Positions 33,325-45,867 of a DNA stretch of 64,000 nucleotides are shown piece by piece. A model generated the notes under the pieces. That model searched no databases and had not been told where the DNA came from. It worked only from the letters and a program-made list of their open reading frames with translations. Each line of letters opens with the position of its first letter. The stretch's first letter is position 1. The translations under genes and the position numbers were made by a program. This DNA is from Galerina marginata (taxonomy: Eukaryota > Basidiomycota > Agaricomycetes > Agaricales > Galerinaceae). The DNA lies in assembly GCA_023014335.1 (NCBI GenBank), contig JAECYW010000001.1, positions 1,798,001 to 1,862,000 of the forward strand. The letters run 5' to 3'.

Positions 33325-34832
33325 CTAAACTGTTGTTACTGAGATCAGTGATGCAGGTGTATGAGTAGTTACACATACATCCCTCCAAGTCCATACAACT
33401 AAAGCACCGTTAGACGACCCGGCAGCCAGAATTCGGCGAGAAGGTATTGCCTATAGATACTGTAAATTCAGTGACAGACTAGAGCCTCGGTATCCTTACC
33501 GAAGCACAACGATAGGGACCTAGCACATAAATTTTAGACAGAAGGAAAAGTACAGGTAAAAACATGGAATTTTTACCGTCCACAGTTGAGTTGCGAAGAT
33601 GATAGACAAGGGTCATGTCGGAGATTTTGTAAATGCAAACCTCGCCAAAGCCTCCTGCAACAAGGCTGTCAGGACCAATAAAAGCTAATCCAAGGGTGAC
33701 ATTAGCCTGTGCCGGTATAACGTAGGGTATTTTCCCGCAATGGTTAAGCTGGGGCAATAAAAATACATCTATGCCATCAAGCAGATTTGTAAATGCGAAG
33801 ACGCGTCCATCCTCGCTTACAGCTGCCGAGCCGCTAGAATAGGGCACATGCCAGCTTCAGTGAGTGGAAACATAAGAACGATCATTGGCACTTACATCCG
33901 TCTGTTGAACTCAACAGATTTCACCAGCTTCCAGGGCTTTAAATAATATATGGCACTGTGATTGTTGGCATTATTCGACGCGATATCAAGAAATTGCAAT
34001 GTAACACCTACATGATGCTGTTCAGTCCAGCAGGATTTGAATCGACCAGTGAAATTATGACCATCTCCCCGTTTGAGAAAAAATGGGCAGTGTGAATGCG
34101 TTTACCAACAAGCACAGAGTTTGAGAGCTGAAGAGTGGATGCCATGGAACAGTGAATCGACCCCAGCATTTCAGATTTTGGGTCGCCTTTGATATCCGAT
34201 AAGGAGAAGGTTATGGAGGAGGCCTTACGACCTGTAAAAATTATTCCCACTTCCCATATTTGGATGTCCTTGTTGCCGACGACCGCGACTACATTTTCAC
34301 TAGTAGCTAGGCTTTCAACTGGGCCGCAGATAGAAGAGCAGCCGCCAAGGGAGAAGGGCGAGTGCGGAAAACCCTGATATAAGTGAGAAATCCTCATTAC
34401 GACCATCTAAAAGGAATCAAAGGGCTTACGCACAATATCAAATGAAAAGACAGATGCACAAATCCTATGAAGCATTAATTTGAAATACGATGGCGATGCA
34501 GAAAAGTATAAGCTCCCGGAACCATCCGAGGCTCCAACCCAAAATGTTTGACATCGCCTGCTCATTTCCACCCATGACACGACTGTGATATCAGAGCCAA
34601 TACGGATGGACTGATTGAGCCTCCCAGACGAAATATCCCATATCTTCAAGACTCCAGAGCTGCCTTTCCAGGACAGTCAGATTGGGTGGTACAAGGTAAA
34701 CATAGAGTTACTTACCTCCAGTCACTAACCGACGACCATCGGGAGATAGCGATACTGCGTGGATCACTTCTTGTAAGCGGGGTTGAAGCTTTTGGTTTAG
34801 AGTAAACCAAACTTTTACCTCCTGTGACATAG
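33325..34832 (-). CDS. WD40 repeat protein
   Basis: The minus-strand exons join in frame through GT-AG introns down to ISVTTV-stop at 33325. Blades seen in order: VIHAVSLSPDGRRLVTGG, GVLKIWDISSGRL, FWVGASDGSGSLYF, VVAVVGNKDIQIWEV, SAAVSEDGRVFAFTNL, LVAGGFGEVCIYKIS, LAAGSSNGALVVWTW. This would fill most of a seven-bladed propeller, a protein-binding scaffold. A stretch rich in hydrophobic residues precedes the last blades, but no clear membrane anchor is seen. The 5' end is uncertain: from ATG 34832 the frame meets a stop after 11 codons at a TCTCT run. Either two extra bases or an unrecognised short intron is involved, or the start is elsewhere. It is a relative of the decayed gene at 11018-12953. 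Confidence 0.65.
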
Positions 34833-34859
34833 AGGGATAACGACCAGGAAGTAAGGGTG

Positions 34860-37285
34860 CTAGAAACAGGACTAAGTCAGAGCTGGATGTTCCACCATGT
34901 CGCCTTATATTTTACCAATGTAGTCCCCATACGGCTAGATCGTGGCACATCCGTGAGATTGGAAGCTCCCGGCGTTCCTAGATTCATAATTTCATTGGAC
35001 CCTTCAAACCCCAGCTTTGACTTGGTTTGGACTAACAAGTAAATCAGACTACTAATCTAGTTTACTCGAGTCAAAAACAGTGAGGCATCAAACTAAAGTC
35101 TGATGCCAGTCGTGTGGAGTATACTGAGTATCATTCAACGAGGATATGGATTTTCACTCACCTTGTCAATTCAAAATTCAAAGGCCTGCGGGAACGTTGA
35201 ACGTTGACGGTTGGGTTCCAAGTCGGTGTGCAGAGGGAAAAGTCACTATATATAAAAGGTAAGCTAATTTTCGAATTTTAGAACGAAGTATTACTCCCTT
35301 AATTGCTTGTAACAGCCCCGACGCCTTGGTTTGCCCGCACAGCGTCGTCGAGGACATTCGCCACATTCGCGCACCCTACAAGGATATTGCGTCGAGACTA
35401 GATAGATAAGCCACTTACCTTCATAGGTAGTCATAACAAATGAAAGGAGGCCCGGGATGACGACGGCAAGGGGGTGCCAGCGGAGAAATCCGAGACGTCC
35501 ACTCAAGATCATGGCCATCAAAACTCGCGGGGTCTGCGACGGTTAGACTAGCGATGATGGTACTCAGAGAAGGCGAAAGGCGTGAGAAACTTCAGCGATA
35601 CGCAACCTTAGTCGAGCACACAAGACGATCCTCCATCAGCATCTCTTTCACCAACGTGGATAGTTTCGCTGCAGGCTCACCATCACCGAAACCTCCTTTC
35701 CTGCCGTCGATGCTCTTCGATGTGATTGCCACGGGTGCACCGTGCACCGTCACCGCAACCTCTAAGCAACCTCCTTCGCTGTCGCTACGGATGTACAATA
35801 TATACTTATTTCCTTTACCGCTATTGACGCGGTTGTCGACGCAGAGCTTTTCTCTCACTGTCGTTACTTCCTCAGCGGCCTCTTCTGACATCGACTTGGT
35901 CGTTGTGAGCCCACCATCACAACAACCTTCCTATTCGCTGCTGACATGATTTTTTTTGACGCAGAACTCCTCTTTCACAGGCAGTTACGGTTTATCATGG
36001 TCGCCACCGCTGTGCCAATGTCACGGGCTGCCGGCGTCCCCTTCGAAGAGCGACACATTATTGAACGCAAACCAGAACAGCAGTCAAGAACTTCCTCGAA
36101 GTCACATCGACGATCCGGCTGACATCGCCGAATAGGCGATCCGCCTACTGCCCATTCCACTGGCAAGTGATTTCTCTTAGCCAATTCACTTACTTTTATT
36201 GACGCGAAATTTCTCAATTGTAAAGGGCTGTCTTCAAAATGAGTTTATCATGTATATACCTGTAATGGCAAATCCATTATCGGCGATTTGCCCAAACTAT
36301 GCACTGGTTGAGGAAGAACAAGGCTCCATCAAAAGGCGGGTAAAACGATCGACGTCGTCGTGAGTAGGCTCGGGTGGCCCTGGAACTATGATGGCGTTCT
36401 CCACCACGTAACATAACGATGGCATCGTTGAATAGAGATTTGCAGAGGATGTCGACACTCCAAGTACTGGAAGCGTCGATCGAGGATGCTCAGCACTATA
36501 AATGTCTTCCGCGGTAGATTAAGTCAGCTCCACTGGTAATAGAGAAGAGCCGTAAACCTAACGGCCCTCACTTTGCACTGAATCTACAATAGAGGGTGAG
36601 TTGGTTTGGATTGATTCTCTATGTGATTCAACACTAACCTCTGTTCATGGCTCGAAGCGGGGATTCAGAGCAAGCGCGTGTTTACACCCTTATTAAAGGG
36701 TAGAAAGTCAGAATTAACAACAAGGACAGATTCCCAGGTTGGAACAATAGATCCCAGAACAAAGGCCCGACGCTTATCGTGACCAGGAGTCAATGCGACG
36801 GCGCTGTTGGATGGATACATTTTGGAGACGAATAATGGTAGACCCCTGGATCTGCGAAACATTTGTAATTATTATGTACATTCCAGAATCGAACAATTAC
36901 AAGGACCTTGTGCCTCCCTTCGCGCCCATATTAAGTACCTGTCAACGTTGTTCCCTCGTTCCCATGAGTCTAACGGCATTCTGGAGATACGAAGAAATCT
37001 CTTGTGCATTGGTCGAAATCGCGATCTGTTTGCTGTCCTTGTTCACTGGTTGAACCTCCTGCATCGCCCACCTTGACGACCACTGGAACAAATCCCTCGG
37101 CAACCGAAGAGGGCGCTCGTGATGCTTGTAATATCTAGTCGAGTCCAAGTTAAATTGGAGTTTTTCTCTGTAAAAAACATTCCGTCTTGAAAGAACGACT
37201 CAACATGAACAGAAGTTCGCCCTCCCTGTCCTGTCACAGATTTACTCAAACCAACAGAAATTTATATAGCGACCGTAACTGACAG
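34860..37285. other. Long stretch without a supported gene
   Basis: Many short overlapping frames. A plus frame at 36807-37076 (LDLRNICNYYVHSRIEQLQG) is the most protein-like but has no domain. Around 35790-36240 a TTGACGC motif followed by a CTCT-rich run recurs three times, a weak diverged repeat. The last part may contain the 5' end of the Tnp2 element; I could not identify its terminus. Confidence 0.35.
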
Positions 37286-40200
37286 ATTACGCAAAACGGA
37301 GGCAAGAAAGCGCCCGTCGCAGCCCGGACGCAGTGTACCTTCTCCTACGAAAGCGAGATTAGAAGGCCTAGCCCAACGCCGGGCTGGATTTTTGGCCGAG
37401 ACTGGGGCCCATAGATCCAGCGATACCGCTCCTGAAGGTACCTCCAGTATCTTACAAGAAAAGGGACAGTTAAATCTAACTTCATTTCCCTAGGAAACGA
37501 CATCCAGCCTCACTTTGCAAGCCAGCAGCAAGCTCACATCACTCTCACAGAGCCTGAGAACACCAATATTATTCCTCAGCGTAAGATTTGTTAGCCCAGA
37601 CGTATTACCTTGAGGTTAATCAAGGGCTTTCTTACCATATAGATGGTCTTTCCCATGATATGGAGCAGCTTCATTCCAGCCTTGCGGCGCTTTCGATGTC
37701 GAAAGCACGTCGGCAGGGATTCCCGCCTGCAGTAACATGTACAAGTACTTCACCGGAGTTCTATGACACTAGTAGGCGTTCTGTTACCCTCTCTACGACC
37801 TACAGCCTTCTGACAATAGTTTAACTCAGGTCGGTTCTACATTCCTACAACCCTTTCACAGGTGGCATCTTCGGCCTTGGTTTCTTCGTTTAATGCGCTT
37901 GCCTCAAATCTCTTCTGTGGAACCCCACTAAAGCTATCTGCGGCCAATCTCGCGGCCTCTAAGCAAATCAGGCAACTCACATTGGTAGAAGCCCGTGGAT
38001 TGGGTGGGACTACACCCATGGATGAGAAGTGTGTTGATTCATCTCCAGCGGACATCCGCACTGTCTACAGGATGTTTGAAACCCTCGATCCCAAACTCAC
38101 CGTGTATGCGTGCTGTCCCATTTCGGGATGTTCTACTATTTACCCTCCCATAGAAGGTGAGAGGGGTGTTCTTGAATACCCGGTGCAGTGCTCTCAGGTC
38201 AAGTTTGGTAAGACATGTGGTGAGATGCTGGTGAAAGACTGTGCCGTCGTCAATGGACAGAGTACACCACGACCTCTGAAACCTTATTCCTATCACCATT
38301 TTAACGACCATGTCGCTGCCATGCTCTCCCGCCCTAGTATAGAAGAGGCTATCGAATCCTACGCTCGAACTGGTGGGCTTGAAGCTGAGTTAACTGATAT
38401 TATCTCATCTCAGGTTCTCCGTGGGTTCCAGGACGCGTCCGGTCGCCCTTTCCTTAGGGATGAGGGTTCCGAACTTTGCCTCGTATGGGCGTTTGCCGCT
38501 GACTGGTTTAATCCGCATTCAAACAAAGCATCAGGAAAGGCCGTTTCTACTGGAGTTATGGCAATGATATGTTTAAGCCTTCCGCCAACTCTGCGATACC
38601 TCGAGGAAAACATTTATCTCGTTGGGGTAATTCCAGGACCTCGTGAACCGGCCCTCGACGCCATCAATCATTTTATGACCCCCCTAATGCACGACCTCAA
38701 GGCATCGTATGAATGTGGAGTCTACTATTCGCGCACTTTCAAACACTCAGCTGGCCGCACCTCCTTTTCCTGTGTTATACCTGTTATTGCTGATACTCTG
38801 GCATCCAAAAAGGTTACAGGTCATTGCGGACACGGCGGAAAATATTTCTGTTCCCGTTGTCGCCTTCCCCGTTCCGAAATCGATAACGTCGACCCTTCAT
38901 CCTGGCCGCCAGGACTAACACGGGCTGAACACGAAGCACACGCTGAAACCTGGCGCGCGGCCTGTAACAAGTCTAGACAAGAATCTCTTGTGAAGGCCCA
39001 TGGCGTGCGGTGGTCTGCTCTCCTCCTTCTTCCATACTGGCAACCAAGTGACTGGTCGATCACAGAAGGAGTACATGTTCTTCTTCTTGGAGTCACAGCA
39101 CGGCACTGCCGTGATCTTCTGGGGTTGAACTTTGGAAATCTTCCGCAAGAGGATGACGACGAGTCTCCGTCCTTAGAACGTATGGAACATGCTCGACGGG
39201 TATTCGCCAATGGGTCGCCTAGTCAGCTGCATAAGCTGAATATAGATACCCTTAAACAACTCTGCATCGAAGGGGGGCTTTCGCTTCCCCCTCGCAAGAA
39301 AGGTCGAAGGTCCAAGAAGGTGTACATTGCTGTTCTGCTGGTAGGTGTTTTCTTAATTTCATGTTGAGGACAACTACAATACAATCTTTTGGGATCAGGA
39401 TGATTCGTCCACTGTCCCTAGATCTAGTGATGATGACTTCGATCTCGGGACTTTTTTTGACGGGCATACAAAGGAGGCACACATTTCACCAACCTCGTTG
39501 AAAAAGACATCTGGAGGTAACTCTGGAGAAGATGATTTGGCGTCAACTCCTCCTGAAGTCATTACGCAACAGACTTTGATGGCAATTCGCAAGCATATCG
39601 AAGAAACCCTACGTCCCGATTGGCAGGCACACCTTCCAGCCGACTTTGGCTCCCCAGCACATGGAAAACTTAAGGCTGACCAATGGAGAACTGCACTGGA
39701 ATTTGACATCCCAGTTTCATTGGTGCAGGTTCTCGCGAGTCACAAGTCTACAGGAAATGTCGAAGCAGACGCACGCCTCCATCAAGTTGTTGAACACACG
39801 TTCGATCTCGCCATGGCACTTGCTTGGGGTCTCTCTCGACGGACATCTAAATTTCACGCAGAAAGGTATAGTTTTTACATGCAGCGTTATTTAATCGGCA
39901 TCCAAACCCTGTTTCCGGAGTACAACCTCAAACCCAACCACCATTATGCTCTTCATATCTCCGATATTCTTATCCTGTTCGGGCCACTGCATGGAACTTG
40001 GGCATTCTCGTTGGAACGACTAATTGGCAGACTTCAAAAGCTAAACACGAATTCAAAAATAGGTCAGCCCAACAAATATGTGATCTTGGAGAACAATTTA
40101 TCTGAAATTATTTCTAGGGGATATGGAAAATACGGCCATGCACATGTTCTGCCGGCGGTCCAACTTTATCCGTCTGATGGAGTCCCCAGATTGTCCTTCC

Positions 40201-40860
40201 TCTATCGTCGAGGCATGGTCCACCTTTCGCAGTCGTCTCGACCTTGGTGATTTGGACCGTGGTTTTCCTTGTCCAAAAAGGTCGACCGAAGCTGGGATAT
40301 GCTCCGGACGTATCCAAGGTACATTGGATGGCGAAATTCAGCAAAAATTTGAATCAAAATTTCGTCCGCGAAATAACGTGGGACCCAGAGTTTACTTTAA
40401 CCCCGAGACGGCACAACGCTTTCGTTCTTATGAATGTCGAAGCCTACGATACACAGATTTTCAGACATCGGAGAAACACAGCCTCGTTTACTTTGCTACA
40501 ACTTCTGGAGTCAAATCAAAAGATGGGGCAAATTTATACCCTGGTCAAATCCGCCAAATATTCCAACACAGCCATTTGGTCTCTGGAACTCATCTTTTTA
40601 CAGATATCTTTATCGCTATTCACGTCTATATTCCTGTGGAAATGACAAAAAACCCATTTGCGCCGTTCGTCGACTTTCGGGCTGCGATATTCCATCTGGA
40701 CCCGTCTCCTGTTGTCGAAGTGATTAGAGCGTCGCAGATCCAATGTCATGCAAACCAGCGGCCATGGGATAGCACTTCCGTGGTAATGAGAGCGATCGAT
40801 AGGGTAGGTTTCATTCAACCTGTATCACATCCAGTGCTGACTTGCCAATAGGACTACTAA
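37286..40860 (+). CDS. Tnp2-type (CACTA/En-Spm) transposase, 5' end unresolved
   Basis: Exons 37286-37437, 37494-37580, 37643-37818, 37862-39340, 39399-40062, 40118-40803 and 40852-40860 join in phase through introns of 43-62 nt, giving a continuous frame of over 1,000 residues. The big exon holds the transposase core as in agaricomycete Tnp2 elements: LVWAFAADWFNPHSNK, LPPTLRYLEENIYLVGVIPG, CGHGGKYFCSRCRLPR. The later exons hold the C-terminal region (NHHYALHISDILILFGPLHG, VYFNPETAQRFRSYE, NLYPGQIRQIFQH). No stop or frame break was found, so the coding part may be functional. The first coding exon, which should carry a Cys-rich zinc-binding start, and the element's CACTA termini were not found. 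Confidence 0.85.
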
Positions 40861-41336
40861 CTCCAGCAGCATCTCCAGAGGTAGCGCCTTCGAACGGGAA
40901 AACGTCCAGTTCGTCTTTGGCGTCTCCAGAGACTTGGTTTGTAGGCCATCGCATAGCATGGCAGGTTCGAGTCCTTTTTTTCCTTTTGCTCCAAGACATT
41001 CTATGTAGAAAAATGTAATTTGTTGAATATCTATCTACTACCCTGTTATGCTATCCACATTGAAGTCGAAAGTAGAAGTACCGTCATTGTCAATAGGCAA
41101 TAGCACGGGTAGACCCGTGGGTCTCCAGCTACCAATCCGGCGGGGTATATACACTATAAGCCGTGGGTCAGCTTGGTGCAGGTATTGCAGGTTCAACTAC
41201 GGGTAACCCCACAGGTTGTTTATTTAGTATAAAACACGGCTTAAACTACATTTACAGTCGTTAATAATTATCTAAATCTTACCGCGAGGTGTGCGACTCA
41301 GCACATCTCCAAGTTTATCTAACTCTATCTTAGCTG
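40861..41336. other. Intergenic between transposase genes
   Basis: AT-rich, with only short frames and no identified terminal inverted repeat. Confidence 0.4.
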
Positions 41337-42280
41337 CTACACGTCGAGGACCGTGACAGCCTCAACATCCAAATCCTTAACCAATCCTGCAAGACTCCAA
41401 GATCCAAGGCAGAGAAATGCGTGGGTCGACTCCGTAGACAGTCGGCTTCGTGTATGAGGGAGAATAAGGTGGCCGTGGCTGAAGAGGCGTCCGACATCAG
41501 TCGAGGTGGCTGTTTATTAAACATAGAGTTGGGAATAGAATAGAAAAGTCAGATGATTAAACGTACCAGGGATAGATAAATAGTCGAGGGCCATCCGGTG
41601 AAGCCGAGGGTATGTCTGTCGCTTTTCAAACCACCAGCGAAGTGGTAAGTGTGTCGTCTCAGGTGGGGCACTAAGATAGAGCTGCAGTTCGTCAAGGAGA
41701 ACCTTGGACTTGGGAGGTTTCTTCTGGGCAGGAAGGTTATTGAAAATGTTCGTAGATTTCTGTAATCAACAATTAGTCGACGAAAGCAAAGATAAAACAT
41801 TTCAAACGCACCTTTCCTCCTGGACGACAGACTCTGAGATCGAGTTTCTATCACTGTCGTGGTCATTCTTGTCCTTGCTACTGGAATCGGAATTGGCGGC
41901 GTATGAGCGTTCGAACTCATCTCTAACGAGGGGCTCAGCAGAATCGATCCACTCCGAAGTCCAGCCTGCTTGGCGGAAGTATTCCAGTTTGTGCTGTTGG
42001 TGATAAAGGTTGATTAGAAGGGTTTCTTAATCAATCAAAAGCACTTACTCATGGAAATCTACTTCATCAGTAAGCGAGTAGTATTTGTTGAGAGTCTTCT
42101 CTGCGAGCTGAAGTGCGTAACAAATGACGGGGTGAGCGTCGCTGTCCGGCTTGATTGCATTGGTGAAAGTAGTGTCGATATGATCCATGGCCGGAATAAC
42201 GGTCGCCAAGTTCGGAGTGCCGCGTGAAAAGAACTCGGTGCCATCCTTGAGGATCTAGAGGTGGAAGTAGGCATTGGGTG
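41337..42280 (-). pseudogene. hAT transposase, C-terminal remnant
   Basis: The minus strand reads ILKDGTEFFSRGTPNLATVI and AMDHIDTTF near 42250-42170, then an intron, HKLEYFRQAGWTSEW near 42000-41955, and an acidic linker. The classic hAT dimerisation region follows: LDELQLYLSAPPETTHLPLR, RLHRMALDYLSIP near 41690-41575, then TSTDVGRLFSHGHLILPHTR and ALVKDLDVEAVTVLDV-like residues to a stop at 41337. A gap with two stops near 41520 separates the halves, and the catalytic N-terminal two-thirds is not recognisable upstream. It is therefore a broken hAT element. Confidence 0.85.
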
Positions 42281-42299
42281 AGTGAGGGTTGAAGGTCTC

Positions 42300-43480
42300 C
42301 GTCAATGTGCACGTCAACAGTGGAGGAGGGGCGATGGTGGCTTCGTCGAATATCTATGGTGCTTCGGACGTGGACGCGGGTTCTTCGCCGATGTGGAGAG
42401 ACCTGGCGCAAGTCTCTAAGCGGCGGACATCGCAGATAGGTGCTCCTGCTGTGACGTGGCGGAAAACGCAGGGTGTCGTGGCGCGATGGGCTGGTCAGCA
42501 CTGGAATGTAAATAAGGTGCACAGTGGGGTTGTTTTCGCGACATACCTCGTGCATTCCCATCCACTTAACTTGAATATCCTTAGGTCGAAGCGGAAGTGG
42601 CAGAGGATGGAGCAGCAGAGGGTGGAGCAGCATCCAAATCCACGTCAATTTCACCCGAGGTGGTGGACGTGGTGTGGTTGCTCCGGCCAAGTTGACGACG
42701 TGGGGCGGCGTCAACCAAATCCACTGCGGTTGAGGAGGCAGATGTGGGGCTGCGTTAGCCAAGTCCAGGTGGGCGGAGGGGCAGCGTCGGTGGCATGACG
42801 TGGTGGAGGCCCTGGTGATTGGGCTGCTTCATCCGCGTTGATCTTGTTTGAGGCGGCAGATGCAGTGAATGCCGTCGACGAGGAGGGAGCGGTCGCACGT
42901 ATCCGCAATGGTTGACATGAGGGGTTTTTGCGTCCGCACCATAGGTGTCCTTGTTGTGACATGGCGGCAAACGCGGGTATCAAGGGGTGGCGACGTACTT
43001 GCGAGTGCTGGGATGTGATGAAGTGTAGGTTAGCTGCACAGCGAGGGTCGTTTTGCGACATACCTGGTGTGTTCTCCCCAGTTGAAATTGAAATCCTTAA
43101 ATTCGGGCCCACATCCCTCATTGGAGGGGAAGGGAATTCGGAACAGTGCTGAGCATCGTTTCGCCATATAAATTAGGGTGGTGGGACAGCAGACAGGGCG
43201 CACGGGTGGGGAGCATGGGTTGTGGTCGAAAGGAAAGAGCGTCGACGAGGACGGAAATAGAAGTGCGGAAATAAAAGTGGCGTGGGCGGGCCGGCTCGTA
43301 TATCAATATATCCATGTGAGAGTGGGCTTGTCGCATGTTGGTACCCTTCACTCTATGTGGTGGGTTCCTCACTGGTGGGAGATATCAGGCGCAACTCGCC
43401 ACGCAACGTCTTTCTCCGACGTGGCGGCAAATTCGGGGCGTCATAGTCGGCGAGTTGAGCCTCAGAGCGCGTAATGAACC
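42300..43480 (-). repeat. Diverged tandem repeats upstream of the hAT remnant
   Basis: Two blocks (about 42420-42600 and 42920-43110) share GGTATGTCGC, a CATCC/CATTCC-rich stretch and CCGCCACGTCACA or close variants. A third, weaker block lies near 43385-43440 (GACGTGGCGGCAAA on the plus strand). The minus frames are Pro/Ala/Thr-rich and could be the disordered N-terminus of the hAT protein, now scrambled. Confidence 0.4.
43314..43358 (+). repeat. 45-bp segment shared with 27302-27346
   Basis: Same orientation and one mismatch. See the partner entry. Confidence 0.8.
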
Positions 43481-44339
43481 GTATATGAAGTTATTATGAA
43501 CGTCGAGTTTAAGTGATGAAAATTACCTTTCTTTCTCAAGAACGCGAGTACGGCGCAGATAAGGGTGAAGTTGTTCATGATTGGGGCAAAACGAGGCGCA
43601 AGCAGGAAGCGACTGTGAGCTCAAGATCGGTGCTCGTGCGCTTCATAAGAATAAGCGCCCATATTTGCGAGACATGATGTGATCGTATTTGATGCGTTCC
43701 GGCCACAATTTGCCGGATATTCCTGATACACCGCCAAATGCATGAGTCTCGATATTATCTTGGTACGTTGAGTCCAGGGTTATCCGTTGGCCGAGTTTAT
43801 TGTTTGTGTTATTCGTAGCTTGGTGGCGCTGAACCGTCCCTTCGGCTCTCGATCGAGGAACAGATCGACTGATCACTTTGATCCAAAAAGGGTGCTCGAT
43901 CCTAAACACTTGGCTGGATCAGCTTGTGGTTAACTCAAATTCTCAATTGGGATTTCGGAGACTTCGAGTATCAGTGTTTTTTGTCAGTTCGCCCCCAGCA
44001 ATTCCCAAGCTGTCCGTTTTCGTATTCTCAATTGGGAACGCGAGTTGATCATACCCTTATACAGGGCATTGACCGAGAATCCAATGTCTGATATTCTCCC
44101 ACAACCACCCCTTTTGGATCCCAATTTTCCCATTTGGGAAGAGTGGTGAGTCACTACTAACGAGTAGACGATGAACTCAAAGTATTGCCCAGCTGTTTGG
44201 GTTTAGGATCTCGGATTGAGAATGTGTGGTCCGTCTGTTAATCAAGCGCCTTCGAAATAACTGAGCAGAATTTCACCACTTCAAAGCAACCACCACTTAC
44301 CTGACAAACCTCATCGACGCAGTGGCACGACCGTTTCAG
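43481..44339. other. Intergenic and promoter region of the DUF6699-type gene
   Basis: No gene. CTCAATTGGGA occurs twice and CCCATTTGGGA once within 250 bp, a set of short palindromic motifs whose meaning is unclear. Confidence 0.4.
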
Positions 44340-45035
44340 ATGCTCCACCACAACTTCAAGCACGTCCGTTTCACTGACCAAAATATATTCTACTCACCAC
44401 CACCTGCCAACCACCCGTCTCTATCGTATTCTGGCCCAACGGTCGCGCGATCCACCGGGAATTTCACGTATCGCAACGAGCCTGTCTGGGGCCTTCCCAG
44501 ATCTTTGCCATACGGTTTCTCGACCTCGTCCATCAGCAGGAGCTCCGGCTGTGTTCACCTACATCGTTACCTAGAGATGTCCTCCGTCACTTGGAATTTG
44601 TTAGACCCTCCATCGACAATCACGCGCGACCACCGCCCTATACAAAGCCGTATGTTTCTCGAGCCAGCTACCCACCCGCCTCTGTCCGTAATCACCATTA
44701 TCTCGCCCTATCTCCCGTGGATTATCAAGGTCCACGCGTCACATCGTCCATACCTTACTGTGGAAGACGTATTCAATGCAGTATACCGGTACCTCCGTAC
44801 GAACATCACAAAGGCGGAGTTCAACTCACTCCGCTCTGTGAATAGCCTGAGCCAACAGCGCGCCACACGCGCGTACGAGTGGCGCTACAGAAGGCACCGC
44901 GACGCCAGAGTGTACAGGGCGGAGAAGAACGGCGGGATGAAACGCGTCGATCTGCTAATGGGAAATTCCCGCTTCATCGGCATCTCTAATACCTGCTGTC
45001 TGTCGGACGAATGGCAACTTAACGTCACCTGGTGA
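44340..45035 (+). CDS. DUF6699-type protein, single exon (231 aa)
   Basis: The first ATG (44340) opens with MLHHNFKHVRFTDQNIFY and the frame is uninterrupted to NVTW-stop. The C-terminal 130 residues follow the pattern of the agaricomycete DUF6699 domain as I know it. They run from a PATHPPL motif through SPYLPWIIKVHASHRPYLTV and VEDVFNAVYRYLRTNITKAE to ARVYRAEKNGGMKRVDLL and GNSRFIGIS. The N-terminus is Pro/Ser-rich and likely disordered. No biochemical function is known for the family. It has no intron, which is common for this domain. Confidence 0.8.
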   Translation: MLHHNFKHVRFTDQNIFYSPPPANHPSLSYSGPTVARSTGNFTYRNEPVWGLPRSLPYGFSTSSISRSSGCVHLHRYLEMSSVTWNLLDPPSTITRDHRPIQSRMFLEPATHPPLSVITIISPYLPWIIKVHASHRPYLTVEDVFNAVYRYLRTNITKAEFNSLRSVNSLSQQRATRAYEWRYRRHRDARVYRAEKNGGMKRVDLLMGNSRFIGISNTCCLSDEWQLNVTW

Positions 45036-45059
45036 TGATTATAAGTTAATATAACCAGT

Positions 45060-45867
45060 CTTTCCCCGTAAGTTCAACCTTTGGATTGCTTCTCCGGATC
45101 CTCTTATGTTTAACTCTCGACATTCCAGCGCGCGCGCCTGGCGCCAAGTACCTCTGTTCTTATATTGCTTTTTTATATCTTTACTCTCTTCTTTGTAAAT
45201 CTATACCTAATTGAGTGCGCTGTACGACGGCGGCGCTTTACACCAAGTCACCAACCCGCAAACACCTAACCGGCCTGGCTCCACCTGCACCATTGACCGC
45301 GTAGCTGTCCTGCAGAGACACAGTAATCGCGGGGTATATGGCCAGTACCTTCCAATTCTTTTTTAGAATCTAGAATTTTCGATTTTTCGTGTACTTATAT
45401 CGCTTCTGGAAAGAAGTTTAATCAATTTCAGTGGAATATTGCCTTCTGGGTCTACTAGAATTGCTTTCTCGGTATTGAATCTTTTCTGTCTAATAAGAGT
45501 CAATTCGATATGGCCTATTCCGTCCCTGGAAATAACCACAAAGAGCTTAAATATTTTGGATGAGAAAATAAGAAGTTATGCCGAGCTTTCTTCCTCCGGG
45601 AACAGGAAATACTATCAACAAAATTCTGCAAAGATTTTGGACGAAGAAGGAATCAATATCGCAGATAAACTTGGCGGGTCCTGAAAAGTCAAAATAAATT
45701 TAGGCCCATATTTTTCCAGAATAAGATAATATGACTCGCATTGCACGGGTCAACTGATTTGAATTGCCTAATACAAGAGTTTCACTGGTAAAATGTACTC
45801 CCAAATTTAATTTCAATTTATGGATGCCTATACGGTCTTCGGGGCCCGATAAAGTCATTATTTTTAA
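45060..45867. other. Intergenic; no supported gene
   Basis: AT-rich. A plus frame at 45439-45684 is open for 81 codons but has no motif and no consistent splice extension. Confidence 0.4.

Noticed and set aside
37732..37775. Extra 44-nt intron in the Tnp2 gene
   Set aside because: Reading through and splicing 37819-37861 instead gives a continuous frame with fewer assumptions.
40955..40985. GGTTCGAGTCC followed by a T run, like the 3' end of a tRNA gene
   Set aside because: No matching acceptor stem, D-arm or anticodon arm could be folded around it; treated as chance.
43860..44240. Pairs of inverted short motifs (GATCCAAAA, GTTTAGGATC) as a MITE
   Set aside because: The motif order is not nested as terminal inverted repeats require, and no target duplication was found.
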